The notes under the pieces were generated by a model. The model was not told the DNA's origin and made no database searches. It saw nothing but the letters and a program-made list of their open reading frames with translations. Source: Lentzea terrae (GTDB lineage: Bacteria; Actinomycetota; Actinomycetes; Mycobacteriales; Pseudonocardiaceae). From it: a stretch of 64,000 nt of DNA. Positions 20,501 to 51,394 of the stretch are shown piece by piece (position 1 is the first letter of the stretch; every line of letters starts with the position of its first letter). The DNA is taken from the NCBI RefSeq assembly GCF_003265345.1, contig NZ_QFWW01000021.1, positions 1 to 64,000 on the forward strand. Direction: 5' to 3'. A program made the position numbers and the translations under genes.

Positions 20501-23500
20501 CGTTCCTGGCGCGAACACTGCCGGACTACATGGTGCCCTCGGTGTTCGTACCGCTGGACCGGTTGCCGCTCAACGTCAACGGCAAGGTCGATCGCCGCGC
20601 GCTGCCCGAGGTCGACTGGGCCGGGCTCACGACGACCGGCCACGTGGCACCCCGTGATGCCGCGGAAGTGGAGCTGGCCAGGATCTTCGCCGACGTCCTC
20701 CGCGTGCCGCAGGTGGGTGTCGAGGACAATTTCTTCGAGCTGGGCGGCGACTCGATCCTCAGCATTCAGATCGCTTCCCGTGCTCGCCAGTCCGGTCTCA
20801 CGATCCTGCCCCGGGATCTGTTCCGGCATCCCACCGTGGCCACGTTGGCGGCCAGTGGTGCCGGTGTCGTGCGGACGGCCGTCGACCAGGGGCCGGTGAC
20901 CGGCGACGTGCCCCTGACACCGATCCAACGGTGGTTCTTCGAGAACCAGACCGTGCATCCGGAGCACTTCAACCAGTCGGTCCTCGCCGAACTGGACCTC
21001 GGCACCGATCGGTCCGCGCTCGGGGAAGCGCTGGCCGCGGTGGTCGCTCACCACGACGCGTTGCGGATGCGGTTCGACGACATCGATGGTCGGTGGACGC
21101 AGCACAACGCTCCGATCGAGCCGTTGGACGTGCTCCAGGTTCACCCGCTGCCCGATGCCGACGTGCAGCGGGCGATCGACGAGATCCACGCGAGCTTCGA
21201 CCTGCACCACGGGCCGCTGGTCAAGGCGGTGTTGTTCGATCTCGGCGAGACTCGGCGGCCGTTGCTGTTCCTGGCGGTGCACCATCTCGTCGTGGACGGC
21301 GTGTCCTGGCGGATCCTGCTGGAGGACATCGACACCGCCTACCGGAACGTCGCCCTGCAGCCGAAGACGACCTCGTTCCGGGACTGGTCCGTGCGGCTGA
21401 CCGACCACGCGCACAGCGGCGGGTTCTCCGACGAACTGGCGCACTGGGCGACCGTGACCACCGACCACGAGTCCGCGCTGCCACCCGATGATCACGGCGC
21501 CAACACGATCGGGTCGATGCGGGAAGTGGTGGTGCGCCTGGGAACCGAGGAGACCACCGCGTTGTTGCAGGACGTTCCCGCGGTGTATCGCACGCAGGTC
21601 AACGATGTTCTGCTGAGTGCGCTCACCCGGACACTGTCCCGGTGGACGGGCCGTGACCAGGTGCTCGTCGACCTCGAGGGCCACGGCCGTGAGGAGTTGT
21701 TCTCCGACATCGACCTCTCCCGCACCGTCGGGTGGTTCACCAGCATGTTCCCGGTGGTGCTGGACGCCGGTGCCGGTGACTGGGGTTCGGTGCTGAAAGC
21801 GATCAAGGAGCAGCTGCGTTCGGTGCCCAGACGCGGCCTGGGCCACGGAGCCCTGCACCACCTCGTCGGCACGACGCTGTCGGTTTCCGAGGCATCACCA
21901 CAGATCAGCTTCAACTACCTCGGCCAGTTCGACTGGACGACAAGTGGTCTCTTCCGGGAAGTTCGTGGTGGTGTGGGCGGTTCTGCCGATCCGCGGGCGC
22001 CCAGGCCGCATCTGCTGGACGTGGTCGGCCGGGTTGAGCACGGGGCGTTGGAACTCATCTGGTACTACTCGGCGAACGTGCACCGCGAGGCGACCGTCGA
22101 GTCGTTGGCGCAGCACATGGTCCGAGCACTTCGCGAGATCGTCGCGCACTGCGCCGAACCGGGGGCAGGTGGTCGTACCGCCTCGGACTTCCCGTTGGCC
22201 GGACTCGATCAGGCCGCCGTGGACCTTCTGGCCGGCGACGGACGTCAGGTCGAGGACGTGTACCCGCTGACGTCGATGCAGGCCGGAATGTTGTTCCACA
22301 GCCTGGTGGACACCAGCTCGACCGCCTATTTCAACCAGGTGCGCCTGCGGTTGTCCGGTGTCCGTGACCCGGCTGCGATGGGAACCGCCTGGCAACGGGT
22401 GGTCGACCGCACTCCGATGCTGCGCAGCAGTGTGGTGTGGGACGGGTTCGCCGAACCACTGCAGGTCGTGGCGCGCGATGTGGTTCTGCCGATCCGCTAC
22501 GACGACTGGACGGAGTGGACAGCGGAGCAGCAGGACGACGAGCTGGTGCGCCTTCTCACCGACGGGCGGGCCGAGGGACTGGATCTCGCCGAAGCACCGC
22601 TGATGCGGCTCGCTGTGATCACGACATCGCCCGCAGAGGTTCTGCTGGTGTGGACCTTCCACCACGTCCTGCTCGACGGGTGGAGCGCGGCCCAGGTGTT
22701 CCAGGAGGTGTGTGAGCAGTACGCGTCCATCGTCGAGGAGCGGATGCCGGAGCTGCCCGCGAGACGCCCGTTCCGCGACTACCTCGAGTGGCTGTCCGAA
22801 CGCGACCTCGGTGAGGCCGAGGAGTACTGGCGGGCGCTGCTCGGCGATGTCGACTCCACGACCCCGTTGCCCTACGACCGGAAACGTGGCGAGGCGCATC
22901 GGACGCTTTCCTCAGAGACCGTCCGCATCACCTTGTCCGCCGAGGAATCCGCGCGTGTTCGTGCGGCGGCACAACGGAACGGTTTGACGTTGAGCACCGT
23001 CGTTCAGGGCGCGTGGGCCGTGTTGTTGTCGGCGTACAGCGGACAGCAGGACGTGGTGTTCGGCACGACTGTGTCAGGCCGCCCGGCCGAACTGCCCGGC
23101 GTGGAACCCATGGTCGGCTTGTTCATCAACACGGTGCCGACACGGGTGGGTGTCCAAGGTGCCAGGCGGCTGGTCTCGTGGCTGCGTGATCTGCAGGCGA
23201 CTCAGGCGGAGTCGCGGCGGTTCGAGTACGTCTCCCTGGCTCAGCTGCAGAACTGGTGCGGTACGAACCTCTTCGACAGCATCGTGGTGTTCGAGAACTA
23301 CCCGTTCAACCCCGGCGCCGCGGCCAGGCACGGAATCAGCCTGGTCGAGTCGCGGGACGTGGAGCCCACCAACTACCCGCTCACGGTCGTGGTGAGCCCG
23401 GACACCGAACTGTCCATCCGGCTCGACTACGACCCGACGTTGTTCCACGCCATCACGGTCGAGCGGATGGCGGCGAACTTGGAAGCGCTGCTGTCGAGCA

Positions 23501-26500
23501 TGTCCAAAGACTTCGGCCAGACCCTGCGCGAGCTGCACGCGGTGTCCCCGGTCGAGCGCAGGCAGGTTCTGCAGGAGTGGAACGAGAACGTCCGCAGTGT
23601 CGTACGTGCCACCGTTACTGAGACGTTCGCCGCACAGGTGGCTCGTGCGCCGGACTCGGTTGCGCTGGTAACGGACGGTCTGTCCTTGACGTACGCGGAG
23701 TTGGACGCGTGGTCGAACCGGCTGGCGCATCGCCTTGGCCGGCTTGGAATCCGCCAGGAACAGCGCGTCGGTCTGCTGATGGAGCGATCTGTCGACTTCG
23801 TCGTCGCCGAACTGGCGGTGCTCAAGGCCGGTGGCGCGTACGTGCCGGTCGATCTGCGCGCTCCGGTGGATCGGATGCGGGCGATCCTGACGGAGGCCGG
23901 TGCATCGGTGCTGATCACCGATCAGACATGGCACGCGACCGCGTCATTGGCACACCACGGATCTGTTGTGCTGGCGGCCGACGACGTCGACGCGGAGTCG
24001 AGTGACCCTCCCGAGGTTCGGATCGATCCGGACGGTCTCGCGTACGTGATGTACACGTCGGGCTCTTCGGGAGTGCCGAAGGGCGTGGCGGTGTGCCATC
24101 GCGATGTCGTCGCGCTGGCCGCCGACAGGCGTTTCGCGGGTGGTGCCCACGACCGGGTGTTGCTGCATTCCGCATCGGCGTTCGACGCGTCGACGTACGA
24201 GGTGTGGGTTCCGCTGCTGGCAGGCGGCCGGGTCGTCGTCGCGCCGCCGGGTGACGTGGATCCCGACGTGCTGCGTGCGCTGGTCTCTCAGCACGGTGTC
24301 ACGGCGTTGTGGCTGACGGCCGGGTTGTTCACGGTGCTGGCACAGGACGATCCGTCGTGCCTGGCGGGCGTGTCCGAGGTGTGGACCGGTGGGGACGTCG
24401 TGCCCGCCGGCGCGGTGCGCCGAGTGCTGGAAGCGTGTCCGGGGCTGGCTGTCGTCGACGGCTACGGCCCGACGGAGACAACGACGTTCGCGACCGCCTA
24501 CCGGTCGCCGGCCGTGGTGCCGGACATCGTGCCCATCGGAAGTCCCCTGGACGGCAAACAGGTGTACGTCCTGGACGGCGGCTCGGGGCCGGTCCCCGTC
24601 GGCGCTCCTGGGGAGTTGTTCATCGCCGGAGCCGGGGTCGCCCGGGGCTACCTGGGCCGTCCCGGGTTGACCGCGGCGTGCTTCATCGCTGATCCGTTCG
24701 GTGCGCCCGGCGGCCGGATGTACCGGACGGGGGATGTCGCACGCTGGACGGGCGACGGCCTGGTGGAGTTCGTCGGTCGCGCCGATGACCAGGTCAAGGT
24801 GCGTGGCTTCCGGATCGAGCTCGGTGAGATCGAGGCGGCACTGATCGGTCACGACCGTGTCAGCGAAGCCGTGGTCGTGGCCCGCCAGGACCGCAGTGGT
24901 GTCAAACGACTCGTGGCCTACGTCGTGCCTGATGCCGGTGGCAGCGTTGACGTCGAAGAACTGCGGCGGCACGCGGCTGTGCTGCTGCCCGACTACATGG
25001 TCCCCTCCGCGGTACTGGTGCTGGACGAACTGCCGTTGACCCGGAACGGAAAGCTCGACCGGGACGCACTGGCCGCCAAGGACTTCCACAGCGCCCTCGC
25101 CGATCACGTGGCACCACGCACCGCCGCCGAGACCGAACTCGTGCGGATCTGGGCCGAGGTCCTGGGCGTGCGGCAGGTGGGTGTCGAGGACGACTTCTTC
25201 GAGCTCGGCGGCGATTCGATCCTGAGCATTCAGGTTGTGTCCAGAGCACGGAAGTCCGGATTCGGGATGACGCCGAGGGATCTGTTCCGCTATCCCACCA
25301 TCGCGGTGCTCGCGGCCAGTGTCAGTGAGGTCGTCGCCGAGCGGGTCGACCAGGGCGTGGTGACCGGTGACGTGCCGTTGACCCCGATTCAGCACTGGTA
25401 CTTCCGGACCAACCCGGACCACGCCGAGCACTTCGACCAGTCGGTGCGGATAGAACTGGGTGGCGAAGTGGACGAGGAGGCTCTCCGTGGTGCGTTGGCC
25501 GCGGTGATCGCCCACCACGACGCGCTGCGGATGCGCTTCGGGATTGTCGACGGCCGCTGGACACAACACAACGCGCCGGTCGAGCCGGCTGATCTGCTGC
25601 AGGTCCACGATCTGGCCGATGTGGACAGTGAGTCGGCGATGCGGGACGTCTCCGCGGAGGTGCACACAGGCTTTGATCTCGTCGACGGGCCGTTGCTGAA
25701 GGCGGTGTTGTTCCAGTTCGGCGGTTACCAGCGGCCGGTGCTGTTGCTGGCTGTGCATCACCTGGTGGTGGATGGTGTGTCGTGGCGGATCCTGCTCGAG
25801 GACATCAACGCCACCTACCAGCAGCTGGCCGCCGGTGAGCCGGTCAACATCGAACAGAAGACCACCGCGTTCCGCGACTGGGCTTTGCGGCTCGACGAGT
25901 TCGCGCTCGGTGGCGGATTCGATGACGAACTCGCGCACTGGGCCGAGGTTCAAGGTGATCCTGACCTTCCGGTGGACCACAGTGGACACAACACCGCCTC
26001 ATCGGTCCGATCGGTGTCGGTGGGGCTGGGCGTCGCGGAGACCGAGGCGTTGTTGCGGGACGTTCCCGGGGTGTACCGGACGCAGGTCAACGACGTGCTG
26101 CTGGCGGCGTTGGGCCGGGTGCTCGGCCGATGGACCGGCTGTGACCGGGTCGTCGTGGATCTTGAAGGGCACGGTCGTGAGGAAGTCCTTGCCGGCGTGG
26201 ACGTGTCTCGCACGGTGGGGTGGTTCACGAGCATGTTCCCGGTGGCCCTGGACGTCGGCACTGCCGACTGGGGCTCCACGCTGAAGTCGGTCAAGGAAGG
26301 GCTGCGGGCGGTGCCGCGGCGCGGCTTGGGTTATGGCGCCCTGCGCTACCTCGCGGGCCGTGAGCTGACGTCCATGCCACCGGTCAGCTTCAACTACCTG
26401 GGCCAGTTCGACTGGACGAACCTCGGCGAGGGCCTGTTCCACGAGATGCTCGGTGGCCTCCAGTCCGACATCAGCACCGATGCCACTCGCGGGCACCTGC

Positions 26501-29500
26501 TCGACGTCGTGGGAAGTGTCGAGGACAGGCGACTGGAGTTCACCTGGCTGTACTCCGGCAACGTGCACCAGGAGAGCACGATCCGGGTCCTGGCGGAGAA
26601 ACTGGTGGCAGCGCTGCGCGAGATCATCGCGCACTGCGCCGAGCCGGGCGTGGGGGGTCGTACTTCGTCCGACTTCCCACTCGCCGGACTCGACCAGACC
26701 GGCGTGGACCGGCTGGTGGGAGACGGGCGTGCGGTCGAGGACGTCTACCCGATGACACCGATGCAGGCCGGCATGGTCTTCCACGGAGTGTCGCAGGAGG
26801 GCCAGGGCCTCTACTTCGAGCAGGCGACGTTCGTGCTCGACGGCGTGCCCGATCCGGAGGTGCTCGCCCGCGCCTTCCAGCACGTCGTCGACAGCACACC
26901 AGTGCTGCGCAGCGGCATGGTCTGGGAGGGCGTCGACGAGCCGCTCCAGGTGGTCCACGCCGAGGCCGAGGTCCCGGTGACCTTCCTCGACTGGGACTCC
27001 TCGACAGAGCAGGACCGTGAGCGCCGACTCGCGGAGCTTCTCGCGGCCGATCGATCCGTTGGGCTGGACCTGCGCGCCGTTCCGTTGATGCGGCTCGCCC
27101 TGGCACAGCTGTCGGCCACCGAGGTCCAGGTCGTGTGGACCTTCCACCACGTCCTGCTGGACGGCTGGAGCGTCTTCCGGGTGCTGTCGGACGTGTTCGA
27201 CGCGCACGCCGCCCTGGCCGGTGGACGGCCGCCGACGCCGTCGAGCCGCCGTCCGTTCCGGGACTACCTCCGCTGGCTGGCGGAACAGGACCACGCTGCC
27301 GCGGAAACCCATTGGCGGCAGCTGCTCGCGAGCTACGAGGCGCCGACGACACTGCCGTACGACCGGACACCGGTCCAGATGTACGCCACCCGCTCGTCGG
27401 AGTGGCTGCCGTTCGAGCTGGGTGCCGAGGAGACGGGTCGGCTGCGCGAAATGGCCCAGCGCAACGGGTTGACCGTGAACACCGTGGTGCAGGGGATCTG
27501 GGCATTGCTGTTGTCCAGGTACAGCGGGCATCGCGACGTCTGCTTCGGCGCCACGGTGTCCGGTCGTCCCGCCGATCTGCCCGGGGTGGACGACATCACC
27601 GGCATCTTCATCAACACACTGCCCGTTCGAGCAGCCGTCGACGACACGTCGAGCCTGGTCGACTGGTTGCGTGCGCTGCAGGCCTCGCAGGCCGAGTCGC
27701 GGCGGTTCGACTTCGTGTCGCTGGGCAAGCTGCAGGCGTGGAGTGGACTGCCGGGTGGGACGAACCTGTTCGACAGCATCGTGGTGTTCGAGAACTATCC
27801 GATCAACGACGAGGCAGCGGCGGTGCGCGGGTTGAAGCTGCGCGCGTTGTCGGCGGTGGAGACGACGAACTACCCGTTGAGCGTGGTGGTGTCTCCTGGT
27901 GAGCGGCTGTCGGTCGAGTTCGGCTACGACCCTCAGCTGTTCGACGCCTCGAGTGTCGAGCGGATCGCCGGGCACCTGACCCGTGTGCTCGGACTGGTCG
28001 CCGACGATCCCGCTGTCGTTCTGGGACAGATCGACGTGCTGACCGAGCACGAGCGTGACCAGGTTCTGGTGGCCTGGAACGACACCGCACGGGACGTGCC
28101 TGGGCTGACACTGGCGGAGCTGTTCGAGGAGCAGGTCGCGCGGACGCCCGAGGCGCCGGCCGTGGTGTTCGAGGGCGAGTCGATGAGCTTCGCCGAGGTG
28201 GACGCGCGGGCGAGCCGGCTGGCGCACGCGTTGGTTGATCGTGGTGTCGGGCCTGAGGAGATCGTGGCACTGCTCTTGCCGCGATCGGTGGACATCGTGG
28301 TGGCGCAGCTGGCCGTGGCGAAGGCAGGCGGGGCGTTCATGCCCGTTGATCCCGCCTATCCGCCGGAGCGGATCGCGTTCATGCTGGCGGACTCACGACC
28401 GGTGTTGGTGGTGACCACCGCTGATCTCACCGGGATGCTGCCAGGCGACGTCCAGGTGCTGGCGCTCGACCAGTCTGTTGTGGACGGATCGACCGAGGTG
28501 GATCGGTTGGCGCCGGTGACGTTGGCCAATGCCGCGTATGTGATCTACACGTCCGGATCGACGGGGATCCCGAAGGGCGTCGTGGTGTCCCATGCCGGAC
28601 TGGCGGGCTTCTCAGCGGCCGAGGCCGAGCACTACCAGGTGGGTCCTGGTGATCGGGTGCTGCAGTTCTCATCGCCGAGCTTCGACGCGTCGGTGCTCGA
28701 GTTGTGCATGTCCCTGCCGGTCGGCGCGGCCTTGGTGGTGCCACCGCCAGGTCCGTTGCTGGGCGAGGCTTTGGCCGACGTCGTCGTGTCTCAGGGAGTC
28801 ACACATGCGTTGATTCCGCCGGTGGCGTTGACGACTGTTCCCGAGGGTTCGGAGTTGCCGGGGCTGCGGATGCTGACGGTGGGCGGAGACGCCTGTTCGG
28901 CCGAGTTGGTGACGCGGTGGGCGCCTGGCCGCCGAATGATCAACTCGTACGGCCCGACGGAGGCAACGGTGGTGTCGACGTGGAGCGGCCCGCTGTCACC
29001 GGGTGATGGTGTGCCCGCGATCGGCGGACCGATCTGGAACACCCGGGTCTACGTCGTGGACAGCGCGTTGCGTCCGGTTCCCGTGGGCGTCGTGGGTGAG
29101 TTGTACGTGTCCGGCGCGGGGTTGGCGCGAGGGTATCTGCATCGTGCGGGGCTGACGGCGGAACGCTTTGTGGCGTGCCCGTTCGGCCCGGCCGGATCCC
29201 GCATGTACCGGACCGGGGACCTCGTGCGGTGGAACCCGTCGGGCGAGTTGGTGTTCGCCGGCCGGGTGGACCACCAGGTGAAGATCCGCGGGTTCCGGAT
29301 CGAGCCTGGCGAGATCGAGACGGTCCTGCGCAGGCACGCCGACGTCGATGACGTCGTCGTGGTCGCTCGGGAAGAAGCACCAGGAGTCAAACGGCTGGTC
29401 GCCTACGTGACGGCAGCGGACGAGACACTGGCCGGGACGCTCCGGGCCGTGGTGGCCGAGTCCCTGCCGGAGCACATGGTTCCGTCGGCGTTCGTGATCC

Positions 29501-29876
29501 TGGACCGGTTGCCGTTGAGCCCCAACGGGAAGCTGGATCGGCGCGCGTTGCCTGAACCTTCCGGCGCGGTGGCGGGGCCGGGACACGTGGAGCCGCGAAC
29601 CGACACCGAACGGGTACTGGCCGGAATCTGGGCGGACGTGCTTGGTGCGCCACGGGTCGGGATCCACGACGACTTCTTCGACCTCGGCGGCGAATCGCTG
29701 AGCAGCCTCGGCATCGCTGCCAAGGCCAGGGTGGCGTTCGACGTCTCGTTGACCCCACGTGACGTTCTGGTCGCGCGAACGGTCTCCGCCCTGGCCGAAG
29801 TCGTCGAGGAACACGTCCTGCGCGAGCTGGAACAGCTCGTCGGGCAATCCGGGCACGGAACAGCAGGGGAACGGCG

Positions 29877-29880
<4 letters not shown>
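10729..29880 (+). CDS. Non-ribosomal peptide synthetase, modules 1-5
   Basis: This 6383-residue multimodular enzyme builds the first five residues. The domain order is vestigial C (1-275), A1, T1 (Ser824), C2 (His1007-His1008), A2, T2 (Ser1863), E2 (His2032), C3 (His2487), A3, T3 (Ser3342), E3 (His3518), C4 (His3978), A4, T4 (Ser4830), E4 (His5010), C5 (His5473), A5 and T5 (Ser6323). Carrier domains followed by epimerases read L-G-G-D-S-I; the last one reads L-G-G-E-S-L, as expected when no epimerase follows. C2 has the HHIVTDG form of an LCL domain. C3-C5 have HHVLLDG and follow epimerases, so they are DCL. The C-terminal helical tail is a likely docking segment for the next protein. The ATG follows GGAAGG by 13 bases. 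The stop overlaps the next start (ATGA), so the two are translationally coupled. Confidence 0.97.
11554..13350 (+). other. NRPS module 1 (A1-T1), initiates with an L-residue
   Basis: The eight pocket positions plus flanking residues, read against the GrsA Phe domain, give D-A-L-L-T-G-S-V-V-K. This is the same code as module 5. From memory it is closest to the aromatic Tyr/Trp-type code D-A-L-V-T-G-A-V-V-K, so an aromatic residue is the best guess. All core motifs, including Y-T-S-G-S-T-G-R-P-K-G and N-G-K-L-D-R, are intact. No epimerase follows. Confidence 0.75.
13351..17760 (+). other. NRPS module 2 (C-A-T-E), D-residue, unassigned
   Basis: The condensation domain is LCL type. The pocket reads D-V-F-S-V-A-I-V-Y-K, which I cannot assign with confidence; the pocket is mostly hydrophobic. 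The A domain (T-F-D-V-S-V-F-E-I-F) belongs to a different subfamily from all others in this cluster. The epimerase has an intact HHLVVDG and the usual E-G-H-G-R-E box, so position 2 should be D. Confidence 0.75.
17761..22235 (+). other. NRPS module 3 (C-A-T-E), D-branched aliphatic predicted
   Basis: The condensation domain is of the DCL type. The pocket reads D-A-Y-F-W-G-V-T-Y-K, of the Val/Ile/allo-Ile class. The epimerase is intact (HHLVVDG at residue 3518), so the residue is expected as D. Confidence 0.75.
22236..26720 (+). other. NRPS module 4 (C-A-T-E), D-Val predicted
   Basis: The condensation domain is of the DCL type. The pocket reads D-A-Y-W-W-G-G-T-F-K, a common valine code. The epimerase is intact, with a tract nearly identical in DNA to the module 2 epimerase. 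Confidence 0.8.
26721..29880 (+). other. NRPS module 5 (C-A-T), same residue as module 1
   Basis: The condensation domain is DCL. The pocket D-A-L-L-T-G-S-V-V-K is identical to module 1, and long stretches of DNA match, which indicates duplication of the A-T unit. The carrier motif L-G-G-E-S-L has no downstream epimerase, so the residue stays L. About 35 helical residues after the carrier form a probable C-terminal docking region. Confidence 0.75.
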
Positions 29881-49568
<19,688 letters not shown>

Positions 49569-49574
49569 GCAGCC

Positions 49575-50825
49575 ATGACTGTTCCGCTGTCCCGCAACCG
49601 CGACTACCGGCTGTTGTGGATCAGCCAGGCGTTGTCGGGGGCGGGGTTCAGCGCGTCGATGATCGCGTTCCCCCTGCTGGTGCTAGCCGTCACCGGGTCG
49701 CCCGCGATGACCGGGCTGGTGCTGGGGGTCGAAGCGACAGCCCAGGTCCTGGTGGGCGTCCCCGGCGGCGCACTGGTGGATCGCTGGAACCGAAAGAAGC
49801 TCATGCTCATCGCGGAGGCAACGCAGGCATTGGCGGTCGCCAGCCTCGTCTTCGCGTTGTGGCTGGATGTGCCGAGCGTGCTGCACATGGTGGTGGTGGC
49901 GGCGCTGATGGGTGTCTGCAACGCCCTGTTCGGACCTGCGGAAAGTGCCTCGCTGGTGCGGATCGTGCCGCAGGAGCAGTTGTCGAGGGCGCTGGCGATG
50001 AACTCCGCCCGTGGTTCGGTGGGGCAGCTGTCGGGCACGGCGTTGGGCGGTTTCCTTTTCGCGGTGGGAAGACTGGTGCCGTTCGCGTTCAACGTGCTCA
50101 CGCACACGATCTCGTTCGTGGCGTTGTTGTTCGTCCGCGTGCCGCACAGCGACATCGAGCAGGAACCAGGCAGCCATCTGGGTGGGGAGATGGTCGAAGG
50201 CCTGCGCTGGGTCTGGCGGCAGCGGCACGTCCGGGTCACGGTGCTGTGTGCGGTGAGCCTCAACTTCTTCTTCAGCGCCTACTACATCGTCATCATCGTG
50301 CTGGTCGCCGGCAGGGGAGTGTCGCCGGGCGAGATCGGCGTCATGGCGGCGATGCTCGGCGTGGGCGGCATTCTCGGTGCTCTGCTCGCGCCGTACCTGC
50401 ATCGAGTGGTGAGTCCCTACACATCGATCATCGGGGTGTTCTGGGCGCTGGCGGCGCTCACCCCGCTAGCGGTGTTCATCGACAGCGGCCTGCTGATGGG
50501 AGCACTGTTCTTCGCGATGGCCCTGCTGCCGCCGACCGCGAACACGACGATCAACACCTACCAGCTCTTGCTGACGCCCGATCGCTTGCGCGGCAGGCTG
50601 AGCGGTGTGATGGGGATGATCTCCGGGGTGTCCGCCGCGGCGGGTCCGGCGTTCGGTGGCCTGCTCGTGCAGGCGGTGTCCGGTACTCGTGCGGTCCTGC
50701 TGATCGCCGCCGCCATCGCCGTCATCGCGGTCATCACCACCCTCAGTCCCACCATGCGTTCGTTCCCTCGCGACGAGACCGTCGCGACGGACGCATCAGA
50801 AGCAGAAACCACGAAAGGACGATGA
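49575..50825 (+). CDS. MFS transporter (MFS_3/EntS-like), probable peptide exporter
   Basis: This 416-residue protein has about twelve hydrophobic helices and the MFS loop motif G-G-A-L-V-D-R-W-N-R-K-K between helices 2 and 3. A second R-L-R-G-R-L-S-G segment lies near helix 10. The pattern is of the MFS_3 family, which includes the enterobactin exporter EntS and many transporters inside NRPS clusters. It begins six bases after the second NRPS and belongs to the same operon, so export of, and self-protection against, the cyclic peptide is the likely job. The ATG start follows the NRPS stop directly, consistent with translational coupling. The substrate is inferred from position only. Confidence 0.9.
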   Translation: MTVPLSRNRDYRLLWISQALSGAGFSASMIAFPLLVLAVTGSPAMTGLVLGVEATAQVLVGVPGGALVDRWNRKKLMLIAEATQALAVASLVFALWLDVPSVLHMVVVAALMGVCNALFGPAESASLVRIVPQEQLSRALAMNSARGSVGQLSGTALGGFLFAVGRLVPFAFNVLTHTISFVALLFVRVPHSDIEQEPGSHLGGEMVEGLRWVWRQRHVRVTVLCAVSLNFFFSAYYIVIIVLVAGRGVSPGEIGVMAAMLGVGGILGALLAPYLHRVVSPYTSIIGVFWALAALTPLAVFIDSGLLMGALFFAMALLPPTANTTINTYQLLLTPDRLRGRLSGVMGMISGVSAAAGPAFGGLLVQAVSGTRAVLLIAAAIAVIAVITTLSPTMRSFPRDETVATDASEAETTKGR

Positions 50826-50829
50826 CGAC

Positions 50830-51036
50830 ATGGACGAGGACGTCAGGTACCAGGTTCTGATCAACGACGAGGAGCAGTACTCACTGTGGCCGGCGGTTCA
50901 GGACGTCCCCGCTGGTTGGCGCGCCACCGGTACGGAAGGGAGCAAGGAGGACTGCGTGTCCTACGTCGACGAGGTGTGGACCGACATGCGGCCGCGCAGC
51001 CTCCGCGAGCGCATGGCAGCCGGCCGACAGGACTGA
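50830..51036 (+). CDS. MbtH-like protein, adenylation-domain chaperone
   Basis: The 68-residue protein has the family landmarks: a short strand Y-Q-V-L-I-N-D-E-E-Q-Y-S-L-W-P, V-P-A-G-W with the conserved tryptophan, and Y-V-D-E-V-W-T-D-M-R-P-R-S near the C-terminus. MbtH proteins bind NRPS adenylation domains and are often needed for their solubility and activity. The start lies four bases after the MFS stop, with GAAAGGA overlapping the end of that gene, so it is the last gene of the operon. The usual C-L-A-Y-I near position 45 is replaced by C-V-S-Y-V. Nothing suggests loss of function. Confidence 0.95.
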   Translation: MDEDVRYQVLINDEEQYSLWPAVQDVPAGWRATGTEGSKEDCVSYVDEVWTDMRPRSLRERMAAGRQD

Positions 51037-51044
51037 CACCACTC

Positions 51045-51292
51045 TCATCGTTGGGCACCCAGGTCGGGGATCACGTCGAACTTGCGGTCCAGTCCGGTGA
51101 GTCTCAGCGGCCGCAGGACCGCGCGGGTGCGTGCCACCACGACGAACTCGACCTCGGCGGGCACGACCGACTCCCGCCGGACGAGCTGTTCTGCGACGGT
51201 GAACCGCACGGTGACCGGGTGTCGGCTGAACTGGCGGGGGACACTCTGGGCGACCACAGACGCCCTGGGCTGGCGGACGGTGCTCACGGGAT
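51045..51292 (-). pseudogene. STAS-domain (anti-sigma antagonist-like) 3' fragment
   Basis: Leftward translation ends with V-E-F-V-V-V-A-R-T-R-A-V-L-R-P, L-R-L-T-G-L-D-R and a D-L-G-A-Q-R end. This matches the last helix-strand-helix of many actinobacterial STAS anti-anti-sigma proteins. The preceding sequence is only weakly STAS-like, and the DNA then merges into the IS630 remnant, so no proper start exists. It is probably the tail of a gene cut by the insertion. Confidence 0.5.
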
Positions 51293-51394
51293 TCTCCGCG
51301 GGGAACCGTGGCGACCGCGGGGTCCGGGCGGGCGGATGGCTGAGGGACCGAAGGCCAGTGACCAGCGGAGTCCACGCACAGGCGGCGTGGATCG

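Noticed and set aside
19507..21861. Long leftward open frame (about 780 residues) opposite NRPS1
   Set aside because: It is an antisense shadow of the epimerase and adenylation coding sequence. High GC at third positions suppresses stops on the opposite strand, and the translation is His/Arg-rich with no family pattern.
25999..28227. Leftward open frame of about 740 residues opposite modules 4-5
   Set aside because: It has the same antisense artefact composition. The + strand carries intact E4, C5 and A5 motifs.
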